Source: Pseudohongiella sp. (GTDB taxonomy: Bacteria; Pseudomonadota; Gammaproteobacteria; Pseudomonadales; Pseudohongiellaceae). Taken from it: a stretch of DNA of 64,000 nt. Of this stretch, positions 38,808 to 48,313 are shown in pieces. The stretch spans positions 236,007 to 300,006 of the forward strand of contig NZ_DRFV01000017.1 in the NCBI RefSeq assembly GCF_011050365.1, written 5' to 3'. How positions within the stretch are numbered: the stretch's first letter is position 1; every line of letters starts with the position of its first letter. The notes under the pieces were generated by a model. The model searched no databases, was not told the DNA's origin, and worked only from the letters and a program-made list of their open reading frames with translations. Made by a program: the position numbers and the translations under genes.

Positions 38808-39602
38808 ATGAAATCAATTCGTGACACCAGCAACGGACTTATGACGACACTACTTCGAAGTGTGATGGCAGCAGCGCTGCTCTATTGCGCCAGCAGCCAT
38901 GCGCTCGATCCGCAGGCCTTGCGCGAGGACCTGAGTGGCAGCGATCGCGATATCGCCGATCGCATGCGCGACGACGCCCGCAAACCGGTCGACGTCCTGA
39001 CCTTTCTGGAGCTGCAGGAAGGCATGACGGTGCTCGAGGTTTATGCTGCCGGTGGTTATTACACCTTTGTCCTGTCTCGCGCCGTCGGCGACAATGGCAC
39101 TGTTTACGCACAAAATTCGCCACGTGCATTGCGCTATGACGAGGATCGTACCGATATCACTCAGGGCGATGCGTTAGCAGGCAAGATAGAACAAGGCAGG
39201 CTGACCAATGTGATCCGGGTTGATCGGGCGATTCAGGACACGGAACTGCCTGACGCCTCCGTGGACTTCATTCTGGTGTCCCAGATACTGCATGACTATT
39301 ACAATGGCAGCCCCGCCAGGGCGCACGGCCTGCTGGTCGAGCTGCACAGATTGCTCAAACCCGGCGGCATCGTGGGCATCATTGACCACACTGGCGCCGA
39401 GGGCAACGACAACCGGCGCCTGCACCGCATGCTGAAGACACAGGCAATCGAGGCGGTTACCCGCGCCGGTTTTATTGTCGAAGCGGAAAGCGACCTGTTG
39501 GCAAACCCCGATGACAACCCCCGCCGCTCGATTTTCGACCCCTTGCTGAATCGCGGTACCGATCAGTTTCTATTGCGTCTGCGCAAACCCGGAGTCCAGT
39601 AA
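38808..39602 (+). CDS. Exported class I SAM-dependent methyltransferase (COG4798-like)
   Basis: 264 aa. A clear N-terminal signal-like segment (LLRSVMAAALLYCASSHA before LDPQALREDL) precedes a Rossmann methyltransferase domain: MTVLEVYAAGGYYTFVLSRAVG (motif I), VDFILVSQILHDYY, LLKPGGIVGIIDHTG, NRRLHRM and AGFIVEAESDLL. Family members of this type are often predicted to be exported although SAM is cytosolic, so their role is unclear. TATAAT at 38795-38800 ends 7 bases before the ATG, suggesting a leaderless mRNA; an ATG at 38841 is an alternative start. The SMI1/KNR4 gene follows after 2 bases. Confidence 0.75.
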   Translation: MKSIRDTSNGLMTTLLRSVMAAALLYCASSHALDPQALREDLSGSDRDIADRMRDDARKPVDVLTFLELQEGMTVLEVYAAGGYYTFVLSRAVGDNGTVYAQNSPRALRYDEDRTDITQGDALAGKIEQGRLTNVIRVDRAIQDTELPDASVDFILVSQILHDYYNGSPARAHGLLVELHRLLKPGGIVGIIDHTGAEGNDNRRLHRMLKTQAIEAVTRAGFIVEAESDLLANPDDNPRRSIFDPLLNRGTDQFLLRLRKPGVQ

Positions 39603-39604
39603 CC

Positions 39605-40021
39605 ATGGAAGATGTAATCGAACTGTTGCGCGAACGCAACGAAACTATACCCGTGCCGCTGGAACTGCCGGATGAAGACTTGCTGGTTGAAATCGAAGAG
39701 CAGGTCCTGATGTCGCTGCCGGATGATTTTCGCGACTACCTGCTTGAAGTCAGTGACGTGGTATTTGGCAGCCTGGAACCGGTGACAGTTACTGACCCGC
39801 GATCACACACCTTTTTGCCTGAAGTAGCGGCGCAGGCCTGGAACGATGGCATGCCACGCTACCTGTTACCCGTTTGCCAGCTCGGCGATGGCTATTACTG
39901 TACTAATAACGAGGGCGAAGTTCGTTTCTGGAATGGTCATAAACTGGGCAAGGACCCGCAAGGGACCAAGTCCTGGCCCAGTATCTGGCACTGGGCGCGC
40001 GAGGTCTGGCTACAGGAATAA
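39605..40021 (+). CDS. SMI1/KNR4 (SUKH) family protein
   Basis: 138 aa. The helical N-terminus leads to LPDDFRDYLLEVSDVVFGSLEP, a SUKH-type core, and later LLPVCQLGDGYYC, EGEVRFWNGHK and WPSIWHWAREVW. SUKH proteins serve as immunity proteins in toxin systems and as general protein-interaction modules. No toxin gene is adjacent, so an immunity role is not supported here. It starts 2 bases after the methyltransferase stop, with a likely shared transcript. Confidence 0.72.
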   Translation: MEDVIELLRERNETIPVPLELPDEDLLVEIEEQVLMSLPDDFRDYLLEVSDVVFGSLEPVTVTDPRSHTFLPEVAAQAWNDGMPRYLLPVCQLGDGYYCTNNEGEVRFWNGHKLGKDPQGTKSWPSIWHWAREVWLQE

Positions 40022-40028
40022 CGCCGGC

Positions 40029-41426
40029 TTACTTCAGCAACGCCGACAGGCGCGCGTCCGCACCCAGGACACGGACAATTCGTCCATTCTGATCAATGAT
40101 GGGAACGGATACCGTAAAGCAGAAGTCATCCGTTGCTGCCGATCGATAAACGTCAGAGACATAAGGCTGCTTGCTGCGCATCACGGCACTGAACCAGGCA
40201 CGCCCGGCCCAGTCCTTGCCCCTGGCCGAGTCCGAGCCCCGCCCCTCGACATCAGCGGCAAATATATTCTCACTGACCTGTTTGCCGTCTGCCCCCACCA
40301 GGTACATCAGTTCGAAATGCGTGTGCTTTACCAGTGCCTGTTGCATCAAGTTCTCTGCCACTGGCAAATCGGCATTCAGTAAGGCCCGGTCGGTCGCCAG
40401 CCGGGTGATGTCAAGGCAGGCCTGATTGTGCACGTTCAGGCGAAAACCGCCCAGGCTCTCCAGCAGACGATCGCTTTCCCGGTGCACCGCGTGGCCACGC
40501 TCACCGACTTCCGCCGCCTTGCTCTTCATGTCCGCAGCGACTGTCGATACCGTGTGAACATCGTGATTGACCGTCGACATCGCCTTGCCCATCTGCTCTG
40601 TGCTGGCGGCGATTCCGTGCACTTTCTGGTCAAGGTCGTCCATGGCCTGACGCACGCCACTGAGCTCTCCGCGCATATGCCGGACGCTGCCGGCGCCTTC
40701 GCTGACGACGGCCTGCATTTGCTGCCCGGCAACTGCCAGGCCTGACACTTCCGCTTTGAAAGACTCAATGATGGTTGCAACCTGACTGGTCGCCTCCGTG
40801 GTGTTATTGGCCAGCGCCCTGACTTCTTCCGCCACCACTGCAAAACCCCGACCATGCTCACCGGCCCGGGCCGCCTCGATGGCGGCATTTAGCGCCAGCA
40901 AATTGGTTTGTCTGGAGATATTGGAAATGGCAGATATAACCCGCACCACCTCATCCAGTTGTGTTTGCAGACTGCCAATAACCTGAGTCAGGTGCTGTTC
41001 AGTGGTGCTTACCTGATTGATGCTGTTTTCAGCCTGTGCACTATCACGCTCGCAATTGCGCACTGCGTCCGCGACAGAGGCTGACAATCGCGCCACATCC
41101 GTTGTTGCGGGAATCAATTCGGCTTCAATGGCCGTGGTGACCTGCTCGCTGCTGCTGGCAATGGCTTCGGACGACTGTGCCAGTTGCGAACCGGTCTGCA
41201 TGGTCTGATGGGCAATCGCTGACAAGGCGGGTGCCTGGGCAGCGATACCAACAGCCGCGGCGACTCCGCCCTGTATGCGTTCATGTAAGGTTTTCTGCAG
41301 CAACGTGAGTGATCGACCGGCGGCATCATCGCCACTGCGCTCAACCGTCAGATCCAGATCTTCCGCCAGCGCAGCAAGCGCATCTGCCATGATGTGACGC
41401 TTGCGCGCAGAGTTGAGCAACTTCAT
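40029..41426 (-). CDS. Soluble methyl-accepting chemotaxis-type receptor with C-terminal sensory domain
   Basis: 465 aa with no transmembrane segment. The central signalling domain has the conserved hairpin [19 protein letters not shown] followed by [20 protein letters not shown], flanked by long helices. Residues ~335-465 form a PAS/Cache-like sensor ([59 protein letters not shown]). Such domains usually lie on the periplasmic side; here the protein appears cytoplasmic. GGAG lies 5 bases before the ATG. It may join a chemotaxis or type IV pilus-like array; no che genes are nearby. The 233 bases upstream hold no other gene I can support. Confidence 0.85.
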   Translation of the reverse strand: MKLLNSARKRHIMADALAALAEDLDLTVERSGDDAAGRSLTLLQKTLHERIQGGVAAAVGIAAQAPALSAIAHQTMQTGSQLAQSSEAIASSSEQVTTAIEAELIPATTDVARLSASVADAVRNCERDSAQAENSINQVSTTEQHLTQVIGSLQTQLDEVVRVISAISNISRQTNLLALNAAIEAARAGEHGRGFAVVAEEVRALANNTTEATSQVATIIESFKAEVSGLAVAGQQMQAVVSEGAGSVRHMRGELSGVRQAMDDLDQKVHGIAASTEQMGKAMSTVNHDVHTVSTVAADMKSKAAEVGERGHAVHRESDRLLESLGGFRLNVHNQACLDITRLATDRALLNADLPVAENLMQQALVKHTHFELMYLVGADGKQVSENIFAADVEGRGSDSARGKDWAGRAWFSAVMRSKQPYVSDVYRSAATDDFCFTVSVPIIDQNGRIVRVLGADARLSALLK

Positions 41427-41659
41427 ACCGTCTCCGTCCTAAATCCATTTATGCAAATATCGACTCCGTTAGCCGATGGCCCTGGTCCCCATTGTTACAC
41501 ATAGATCTAGCAAACAAAGTGCCATCTCTCTTTCTACCCGGTAAATGTATCGGCAGCGACTGCGGAGGTCTTTAATGCCGTCCGATATAGAGATCAATGT
41601 CGCCCGAAAGCACCAGAAAAGTGCAACGAATCCCATGGCCGCCCTTGCAGGTGGCAGTA

Positions 41660-43066
41660 TCAGCGCCAATGAATGATGGAATTGGCATAGTAATGGATGA
41701 GACGTTCGAAGGCGGGATTGATGCGGTACACGTCGTTCTCCTCCAACAGGATATGACGATGGCGCAGATTGTCGAGCGCAGCCGCTATCGTTTTCTGCCT
41801 GGGCTTCTGCTCATCCCGTATCGCAGCCCCCGATGTAATCATGTCATCGATGATTTCATCGCACCCGGCAATGATATCCAGCGAACGCAATCCTTCTCCT
41901 TTGTGCTGTGCAAACACTGTGGCAATAACCGGCACCGGTAACACAGGTATGACGTAACGCACCGCTTCCATCAGATGTTCCGCTAATGCCGTCACTGCCG
42001 GAATTCGGTCGCGTTGCGGCATGGCGGCAAACAACAACCGATGCTTTTCGCAATACTTGCGCATATCAATCGGGATACCAAAATTAACGCCAGCGTAGCC
42101 ATAACGCTGCCAACGGCTCCGCGAATCGGAGAATATATTAACACGCAGGAATCGTAGCACCCTGATCAAGGTCTGCCATCTGGTAGAACGACGGCTTTTG
42201 TCGTCCCAGTGCATGAGATTCTTGTCCTCTATGACACGATCGTAGTTGATACCCACCGGGATAAAGGTGATGTTCCGGTGTTTGCGGTGGTCATGGTGTC
42301 GCAGCATGTAATCCAGAAAACCTATTTTGGGCTCTGCCACATTGCCGTCACGGCTCAGGCCGCCTTCCAGAAATACCGCCTGACATACACCGGACTGTGT
42401 TGCCAGCTGGACATAGCGCCCCAGAACCTTCCGATACAAAGGGTTTTGGGAGCCACGTCGCACAAAAAACGCACCCATCGCCCGAATCACCGATTCCAGC
42501 GGAAAAACCCGTGCCCATTCACCCACTGCATAAGACAGGGTGACCTGCTCTGCAGCCAGATAACAGATCAGGATATAATCCATATTGCTGCGATGGTTCA
42601 TGACAAAAACCACCGTGGAATCCTTGTCCAGTGTTTCCAGAACTTCCTGATCAACGGCCGACACCCGAATCCGGTAGAGGAACCGCGAAATTCGTTTTGC
42701 CAGCCAGTAACCTAGCTGGTAATACACATAGGCATTAAACGATGGCACTATTTCGCGGGCGTAGCGTTTGACATCAAGCAGCAATGCTTCCCGCGGCACA
42801 TTGGTTTCCCGCGCCTGGCTGTCAATCAATGCCAGCACCTGCGGATCGAATACCAGTTTGTCTATCAGTTCCTGCCGTTTGGTTTGCTGAAATGGCTTGA
42901 TCTTGATACTCAAACTGGTATTGAGCCGCTCTACTGCGCGATTGAGGCGTCGCCGGACAAACCAGCGTACGCCGGGGTACAGAATGCTGACAACAATGGC
43001 GTAGACTACTGCTGCCCACAGCAGCAGGTAGAGCCAGGTCGGCAAGCTGACATTGTCGTCCAGCAT
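41660..43066 (-). CDS. Glycerol-3-phosphate acyltransferase-like membrane protein (PlsB-related)
   Basis: 468 aa. One N-terminal membrane helix (~8-30) is followed by acyltransferase blocks: NHRSNMDY (HxxxxD), GAFFVRRGSQNPLYRKVL, VFLEGGLSRDGN and NITFIPVGINYDRV. These match PlsB rather than PlsC motifs, but the protein is much shorter than E. coli PlsB (~807 aa). It would transfer acyl chains to glycerol 3-phosphate, the first step of phospholipid synthesis. It lies 3 bases after glpD in one operon, which fits a G3P-linked role. True substrate and acyl donor are not proven by sequence. Confidence 0.85.
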   Translation of the reverse strand: MLDDNVSLPTWLYLLLWAAVVYAIVVSILYPGVRWFVRRRLNRAVERLNTSLSIKIKPFQQTKRQELIDKLVFDPQVLALIDSQARETNVPREALLLDVKRYAREIVPSFNAYVYYQLGYWLAKRISRFLYRIRVSAVDQEVLETLDKDSTVVFVMNHRSNMDYILICYLAAEQVTLSYAVGEWARVFPLESVIRAMGAFFVRRGSQNPLYRKVLGRYVQLATQSGVCQAVFLEGGLSRDGNVAEPKIGFLDYMLRHHDHRKHRNITFIPVGINYDRVIEDKNLMHWDDKSRRSTRWQTLIRVLRFLRVNIFSDSRSRWQRYGYAGVNFGIPIDMRKYCEKHRLLFAAMPQRDRIPAVTALAEHLMEAVRYVIPVLPVPVIATVFAQHKGEGLRSLDIIAGCDEIIDDMITSGAAIRDEQKPRQKTIAAALDNLRHRHILLEENDVYRINPAFERLIHYYANSIIHWR

Positions 43067-43069
43067 AAT

Positions 43070-44605
43070 TTAGTTGCCTTTTACTGTCCGGGCCTGCAGG
43101 TAGTTTTCCAGCGTGGCACGGGCAGCGTCATCGAACCACAGCCCGAGCTTGGTGCGACGCCAGAGAATGTCATCGACCGTGCGAGCCCATTCCTGTGAAC
43201 ACAAATAGTCGACCTCGCGGGCATACAAACCCGGGCCGATGCTGACTCCCAGCGCCGACAGGTCAGCAGCGTCTCCGAGCAGCTGGTAGACCAGCATACC
43301 GTACTGTTTCACCCAGCGCTCGCGCAGCGCTGCCTCCAGCCATGGATATTCGGTCGCCAGGCGATCCGACAGGCTGTCTTGCGAGGTAAAATCTCCGCCG
43401 GGCAAAGTCGCCGTGGCGGTCCAGTCCTCAGTCATGCCGGGAAACAGCGGCGCCAGTTTGTGCAGTACTGACTCTGCCAGACGACGGTAAGTGGTGATCT
43501 TGCCGCCATATACGGTCAGCAGGGGCGCCGGCGCCAGATCCAGTTCAAGTGTATAGTCACGCGACACTTTGCTGGCATTCTCAACCTCTTCATCAATCAA
43601 CGGACGAATGCCGGAGAAGTGATGTTTGACATCCTTTTCACTCACACCTTTATGGAAATACTGGTTCACAATATCAAGCAGGTAAGTAATTTCCTGTTGC
43701 GAAATCCGGGCTTCGACAGGGTCCGCAGAAAAATCCTGTTCTGTCGTTCCTATCAACGAGAACTCATTTTCGTACGGAATCACAAAGATGACGCGTCCAT
43801 CGCTATGCTGGAGCATGTAGGCCTCGTCGCCATCGTAGAGCCGTGGCACCACAATATGGGAGCCTTTGACCAGACGAACCGGCTCCGGAGGCGTTTGCGG
43901 CGTCAGCGCCTTGCCCAGGTGACTGACCCAGGGGCCGGCTGCGTTCACCACGCACCGGGCAACAACCTGACTGGTGGCCCCGCTCTCACTATCAGTCAAC
44001 GTTGCGTGCCAGACCGGATGATCATTGGCATCTGTTGCTGCCGTCAAGCCTGTGCATGCTGTCCGCGTTTTAATGACAGCACCATGTTGTCGGGCCTGCA
44101 TGGCATTGAGTATGACCAGCCTGGCGTCATCAACCCAGCAGTCGGAATATTCAAAACCCTTTTTCAGTTCGGGGACCAATGGGCTGTCCTCCCCAAAGCG
44201 AATGCCTTTGGACGCGGGCAAGGTTACACGTTTGCCCAGGTGATCATATAGAAACAGACCGGCGCGGATCATCCAGGACGGTCTTTGGCTGGGTTGATGC
44301 GGTAAACGAAAACGCAGGGGCCAGACAATGTGGGGCGCAGCGCGCAACAAAACTTCCCGTTCCGCCAGGGACTCCCGCACCAGTCTGAATTCGTAATACT
44401 CCAGATAGCGCAAACCACCGTGTATCAGCTTGGTGCTGGCCGAAGAGGTGGCGCCGCCCAGATCATTCTTTTCGCACAACAATACTGACAAACCGCGACC
44501 GGCGGCATCAGCGGCAATACCCGCACCGTTAATGCCGCCACCTACCACCAGCAGATCAACATCAGACGGCATTGCGGTAGCGGGCGCACCCGACGAAACA
44601 ATCAT
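43070..44605 (-). CDS. glpD: Aerobic glycerol-3-phosphate dehydrogenase
   Basis: 511 aa, close to the ~500 of E. coli GlpD. The FAD-binding motif DLLVVGGGINGAGIAADAAG (~residues 16-35) is followed by GATSSASTKLIHGGLRYLE and HHFSGIRPL. Near residue 390 is PGMTEDW. The enzyme oxidises G3P to dihydroxyacetone phosphate at the inner membrane and feeds electrons to ubiquinone. GAGG lies 7 bases before the ATG. It is divergent from glpK with 71 bases between the starts. No glpF or glpR gene is seen in the window. Confidence 0.97.
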   Translation of the reverse strand: MIVSSGAPATAMPSDVDLLVVGGGINGAGIAADAAGRGLSVLLCEKNDLGGATSSASTKLIHGGLRYLEYYEFRLVRESLAEREVLLRAAPHIVWPLRFRLPHQPSQRPSWMIRAGLFLYDHLGKRVTLPASKGIRFGEDSPLVPELKKGFEYSDCWVDDARLVILNAMQARQHGAVIKTRTACTGLTAATDANDHPVWHATLTDSESGATSQVVARCVVNAAGPWVSHLGKALTPQTPPEPVRLVKGSHIVVPRLYDGDEAYMLQHSDGRVIFVIPYENEFSLIGTTEQDFSADPVEARISQQEITYLLDIVNQYFHKGVSEKDVKHHFSGIRPLIDEEVENASKVSRDYTLELDLAPAPLLTVYGGKITTYRRLAESVLHKLAPLFPGMTEDWTATATLPGGDFTSQDSLSDRLATEYPWLEAALRERWVKQYGMLVYQLLGDAADLSALGVSIGPGLYAREVDYLCSQEWARTVDDILWRRTKLGLWFDDAARATLENYLQARTVKGN

Positions 44606-44676
44606 AGCTCAGCCTCAGAAAACAGGATTTGTGATTTCGGGTATAGTACCATGCAAAAAAAACAGGGACAGCGAAC

Positions 44677-46194
44677 ATGAGTCACTATCTGCTAGCAATT
44701 GATCAAGGCACCACCAGCAGCCGTGCCATCATCTTTTCGCGCGAAGGCAAAGCCGTCAGTTCAGCGCAATACGATTTTGAACAACACTATCCCAACGACG
44801 GCTGGGTGGAACATGACCCGGAAGATATATGGCAAACCTGCCTGCAAAGCTGTCGCGAAGCGTTGACTGCGGGCAGGATTGACGCCGCCAGTATCGCCTC
44901 CGTTGGTATTACCAATCAACGCGAAACCACCGTTATCTGGAATCGCAATACCGGCAAGGCAATTCACCGCGCTATCGTATGGCAGGATCGACGCACGGCG
45001 GCCTATTGCCAGGCCGTCAAGGACAGGCTCGACAAAGAGGGGCGCGGCCAGCTTATTCAGGAACGCACCGGCCTGTTGCCGGATGCGTACTTTTCCGCCA
45101 GCAAAATCAACTGGATTCTGAGCAATGTCGAGGGCGCCAGGGCCGCTGCGGAAGCTGGCGAGCTGGCGTTTGGTACCATAGACAGCTTTCTGCTGTGGCG
45201 ACTGACTAACGGCCAGCGCCACTGCACTGATGCCAGCAATGCTTCCCGCACCATGCTATTTAATATCCACACGCAGCAATGGGACCCGGAGCTGCTGTCA
45301 CTGTTTGATATCCCGGCAGCATTGCTGCCGGAAGTGCTGGATAGCGCTGCCGATTTTGGCAATTGCGACAAAGAATGGTTTGGTCATTCCATTGCCGTGG
45401 GCGGCATCGCCGGGGACCAGCAGGCAGCCGCCTTCGGTCAGGCCTGCTTCTCCGCCGGCATGACCAAGAGTACCTACGGAACTGGCTGCTTCCTGCTGAT
45501 GAATACCGGAGACCAGGTGCTGCAATCGGGCCATAACCTGCTGAGCACGGTCGCCTACCGGCTTAACGGCAAAACCAGCTACGCAATGGAAGGCAGCATC
45601 TTCATGGCCGGTGCCACCATGCAGTGGTTGCGCGACAAATTGCAGTTTTTTGCCAACACGGCGGATTCCGAAGCCATGGCTGCGCAGGCACACGAAGGCC
45701 TGTCGCTGATGTTTGTGCCTGCTTTTACCGGCCTCGGCGCCCCCTGGTGGGATCCCGATGCACGCGGCGCCATCTATGGCCTGACGCGCGATACCGGCAT
45801 CGCTGATATTGTGACGGCCGCCATGATGTCGGTTTGTTATCAAACCAAGGATTTGCAGAAGGCCATGGAGTCAGATGGTCTGCGCCCTACAACGTTCCGG
45901 GTCGATGGCGGCATGGCTGCCAACAACTTTGTTGTGCAAAAACTCGCCGACCTGCTCGGCTGCCAGGTAGACCGACCGCAAATTACCGAGACCACAGCAC
46001 TTGGCGCGGCCTATCTGGCCGGGCTGCAGTGCGGGTTCTATACGACACTGGACGATATTACACGCCTGTGGCAGCTTGAACGCTCATTCATGCCGACACA
46101 GGACAAAGCCTGGCGCGATCATCATTACGCGCGCTGGCTCGATGCGGTGCAACGCACACGAAGCCATGCCGGACCAGCGGAGGCGGAGCAATGA
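44677..46194 (+). CDS. glpK: Glycerol kinase
   Basis: 505 aa. Typical FGGY-family start [16 protein letters not shown], then [53 protein letters not shown] and [15 protein letters not shown]. It phosphorylates glycerol with ATP to G3P in the cytosol, supplying GlpD and the PlsB-like enzyme encoded on the opposite strand. A weak -10 TATAGT lies at 44642-44647. The stop overlaps the start of the histidine phosphatase gene by 4 bases. Confidence 0.97.
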   Translation: MSHYLLAIDQGTTSSRAIIFSREGKAVSSAQYDFEQHYPNDGWVEHDPEDIWQTCLQSCREALTAGRIDAASIASVGITNQRETTVIWNRNTGKAIHRAIVWQDRRTAAYCQAVKDRLDKEGRGQLIQERTGLLPDAYFSASKINWILSNVEGARAAAEAGELAFGTIDSFLLWRLTNGQRHCTDASNASRTMLFNIHTQQWDPELLSLFDIPAALLPEVLDSAADFGNCDKEWFGHSIAVGGIAGDQQAAAFGQACFSAGMTKSTYGTGCFLLMNTGDQVLQSGHNLLSTVAYRLNGKTSYAMEGSIFMAGATMQWLRDKLQFFANTADSEAMAAQAHEGLSLMFVPAFTGLGAPWWDPDARGAIYGLTRDTGIADIVTAAMMSVCYQTKDLQKAMESDGLRPTTFRVDGGMAANNFVVQKLADLLGCQVDRPQITETTALGAAYLAGLQCGFYTTLDDITRLWQLERSFMPTQDKAWRDHHYARWLDAVQRTRSHAGPAEAEQ

Positions 46195-46850
46195 GCGCGA
46201 TACGGCAAGTTCATCTCATTCGCCATGGTGAAACCAACTGGAACAGGGAACGCCGCGCACAAGGTCAGCAAGAGTCGGTCCTCACCGAAGCTGGCAAAGC
46301 GCAAGCGCAGGAGCTGGCGTCAACGCTCAGGGATATCGAGATCCACGAAGTGTATTGCAGCAGCAGTGTTCGCACGCGAGAGACTGCTGCCATCGCTTTC
46401 GCCGATCGCGCATTACCCATGATGTACTGCGATCAGCTCCGCGAAATCCATATGGGCCCCTGGCAAGGCCGACTCTATGATGAACTGCGACAAGTGTATC
46501 CGGAGCAATTCGATGCCTTCTGGAACCGGCCAGACAGCTTTATACTGGAAGGCGCTGAAACCTTTGAACAGGTTCAGCGCCGCGCGATGACACGCCTGAA
46601 CCGGATTCTTGATGAAAGTCAGTCGCAGAGTATTGCCATAGTCAGCCATGGCCTGCTGATCAAGACCATCCTCAGCTTTATTGAACGACGCCCTCTGGCA
46701 CAGGTGTGGGAACCACCGGCCATGCACAACTGCGCCCTGAGTACGATTGAAATCCACAAGGATGGTAATCAGCGTATAACTCTTTATGCCAACAAATCTT
46801 ACCCATTAATCACCCGAACGGGTGAAACCGGAGTCTTGCATGAACAATAA
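46191..46850 (+). CDS. Histidine phosphatase family protein (phosphoglycerate mutase-like)
   Basis: 219 aa. The catalytic RHG motif is in [12 protein letters not shown] (His11), with SSVRTRETA (second Arg region), [12 protein letters not shown] and the acid-base His in [10 protein letters not shown]. These mark the cofactor-dependent PGM/acid phosphatase branch (GpmB/CobC-like). Coupled to glpK by a 4-base overlap, so the substrate may be a small phosphate ester in glycerol metabolism, but this is inference. Its 3' end overlaps the DUF1499 gene by 11 bases. Confidence 0.87.
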   Translation: MSAIRQVHLIRHGETNWNRERRAQGQQESVLTEAGKAQAQELASTLRDIEIHEVYCSSSVRTRETAAIAFADRALPMMYCDQLREIHMGPWQGRLYDELRQVYPEQFDAFWNRPDSFILEGAETFEQVQRRAMTRLNRILDESQSQSIAIVSHGLLIKTILSFIERRPLAQVWEPPAMHNCALSTIEIHKDGNQRITLYANKSYPLITRTGETGVLHEQ

Positions 46851-47646
46851 CAATCTGGGTACTTCCCAGCGATCGACCCCTCCTCTTCTGCTGATATTGA
46901 CCGCGTTGGCTGCGTTGACGGGCCTTGGACTGGCGCTGTTCGCCCTGATCGCGCCGGTGGGCGTGTGGACCGGATGGTGGGATTTCCGTCAGGGTTTCTC
47001 AATACTGCGCAGTGCACAACCATTTGTACTGTGGATTACGCTGGGTTGCGCCGCCATCACCGCCATTGTTCTGGTGGTCGGCCGCCAACGTGCCGCTGCC
47101 GGCACTACCCGACTGGCGGGAGTCGCAGCGCTGGCAACGATTGCCGCCGGCATCGCCTGGTATGTGCCACAATCGTATCTGCCGGGAGAGGGCGTCAATA
47201 TCCCGCCGATTCACGATATCAGCACAGACATTGCGGAGCCCCCGCAATTTGTCGATGTCTTGCCCTTGCGCGGCGACAGCAGCAATCCGACGGTGTACGG
47301 CACTGGTAACCCGAATATGACGCCTGAAGAGCACGCTGAGCGCCAGCGGGAGGCCTACCCTGACCTGACTACCCGGACTTATGATGAACCCGCCAGCGCC
47401 GTCTTTGAGCGCGCACTGGCAGCCGTTGATATGCTGGGCTGGGAACTGGTCGCACAGGATGCCAGCGAGGGCCGGATCGAAGCGACAGACACGACTTTCT
47501 GGTTCCGCTTCAAGGACGACGTGGTTATTCGCATTGAGCCAACAGCCGCTGGCACCGTCGTTGATGCGCGCTCTACCTCGCGTGTCGGCCTGAGCGATGT
47601 TGGCAAAAACGCCGAACGCCTGCGCGCATTTTTCAACGAGCTCTGA
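46840..47646 (+). CDS. DUF1499 membrane protein
   Basis: 268 aa from the ATG at 46840, with GGAG 6 bases upstream; an earlier ATG at 46822 lies deeper in the phosphatase gene. Three membrane helices (~18-42, ~66-86, ~94-112) precede a soluble domain with YPDLTTRTYDEPASAVFE, MLGWELVAQDASEGRIEATDT and GTVVDARSTSRVGLSDVGKNA, which match DUF1499. Family function unknown. Third gene of the glpK operon. Confidence 0.8.
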   Translation: MNNNNLGTSQRSTPPLLLILTALAALTGLGLALFALIAPVGVWTGWWDFRQGFSILRSAQPFVLWITLGCAAITAIVLVVGRQRAAAGTTRLAGVAALATIAAGIAWYVPQSYLPGEGVNIPPIHDISTDIAEPPQFVDVLPLRGDSSNPTVYGTGNPNMTPEEHAERQREAYPDLTTRTYDEPASAVFERALAAVDMLGWELVAQDASEGRIEATDTTFWFRFKDDVVIRIEPTAAGTVVDARSTSRVGLSDVGKNAERLRAFFNEL

Positions 47647-47647
47647 C

Positions 47648-47731
47648 GCTCCTGATTGCAGACTCGCTGCCGGACCGGCAGGGAGCTTTTGCGTGACAAC
47701 CGGCGGCGGCTTCCGTTAAGCTTGCCGCCGG
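47648..47731 (+). terminator. Two hairpins after the glpK operon
   Basis: GCTCC (47648-47652) pairs with GGAGC (47682-47686) around a CTGCC/GGCAG stem, followed by TTTT (47687-47690), which fits an intrinsic terminator. A second, longer GC-rich stem follows: CCGGCGGC (47700-47707) with GCCGCCGG (47724-47731) and an inner GCTT/AAGC. They separate the DUF1499 gene from the lspA-like gene. Confidence 0.5.
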
Positions 47732-47784
47732 ATATCAACAGCATGCCGCTGCTCGCAACTCACGCCGGGCGACTGGAGACATGA

Positions 47785-48300
47785 ATGTCAGGCAACTCAC
47801 CCCTACGCTCGTTTCTGACGGCACAAGTCGCTGACCAGCGCGCACCTTACCTGGTTTATTTTGCCATGATCAGCGCCGCCTGCCTGGCGCTGTCACAACT
47901 CGGCAGCTATCTGGTAAACACCCACATTCCACTGGGTAGCAGTGTGCAAATAAGTCCGGTGCTGCACTTCACCCATATCCGTAACCTGGGCGGCGTGTTC
48001 GGTCTGGCTCAAGGTCAGGGCTGGATTTTTGCGGTGTTCAGTGTGGTGCTGATCGGCGCACTGGTCTGGTATCTGCTTCGAGGCCGACAGGTACGGGTAT
48101 ATGAGTTTTTGTGTTTCGGCTTTATCGCCGGCGGCGGCCTGAGTAATGTCCTCGACCGCCTGCTCTACGGCAGCGTTATCGACTTTATCGATGTCCGGGG
48201 CATTCCGTTCTGGCACTATATCTTCAATACCGCAGATACTTTTGTACACATCGGATTGTGGCCAATGCTGTTCATTGGTCTGCTGTGGCACCGCGACTGA
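47785..48300 (+). CDS. lspA: Signal peptidase II (lipoprotein signal peptidase) family protein
   Basis: 171 aa with four membrane helices. It shows the LspA motifs HIRNLGGVFGL, GGLSNVLDRLLYGSVIDFI and FNTADTFVHIG, which include the two catalytic aspartates (in NVLDR and NTAD). LspA cleaves prolipoprotein signal peptides after the Cys is lipidated. It lies alone here and not in the usual ileS-lspA order, so it may be a second copy or a divergent paralogue. GGAG lies 6 bases before the ATG at 47785. Confidence 0.8.
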   Translation: MSGNSPLRSFLTAQVADQRAPYLVYFAMISAACLALSQLGSYLVNTHIPLGSSVQISPVLHFTHIRNLGGVFGLAQGQGWIFAVFSVVLIGALVWYLLRGRQVRVYEFLCFGFIAGGGLSNVLDRLLYGSVIDFIDVRGIPFWHYIFNTADTFVHIGLWPMLFIGLLWHRD

Positions 48301-48313
48301 GCCCGGCACTTTG

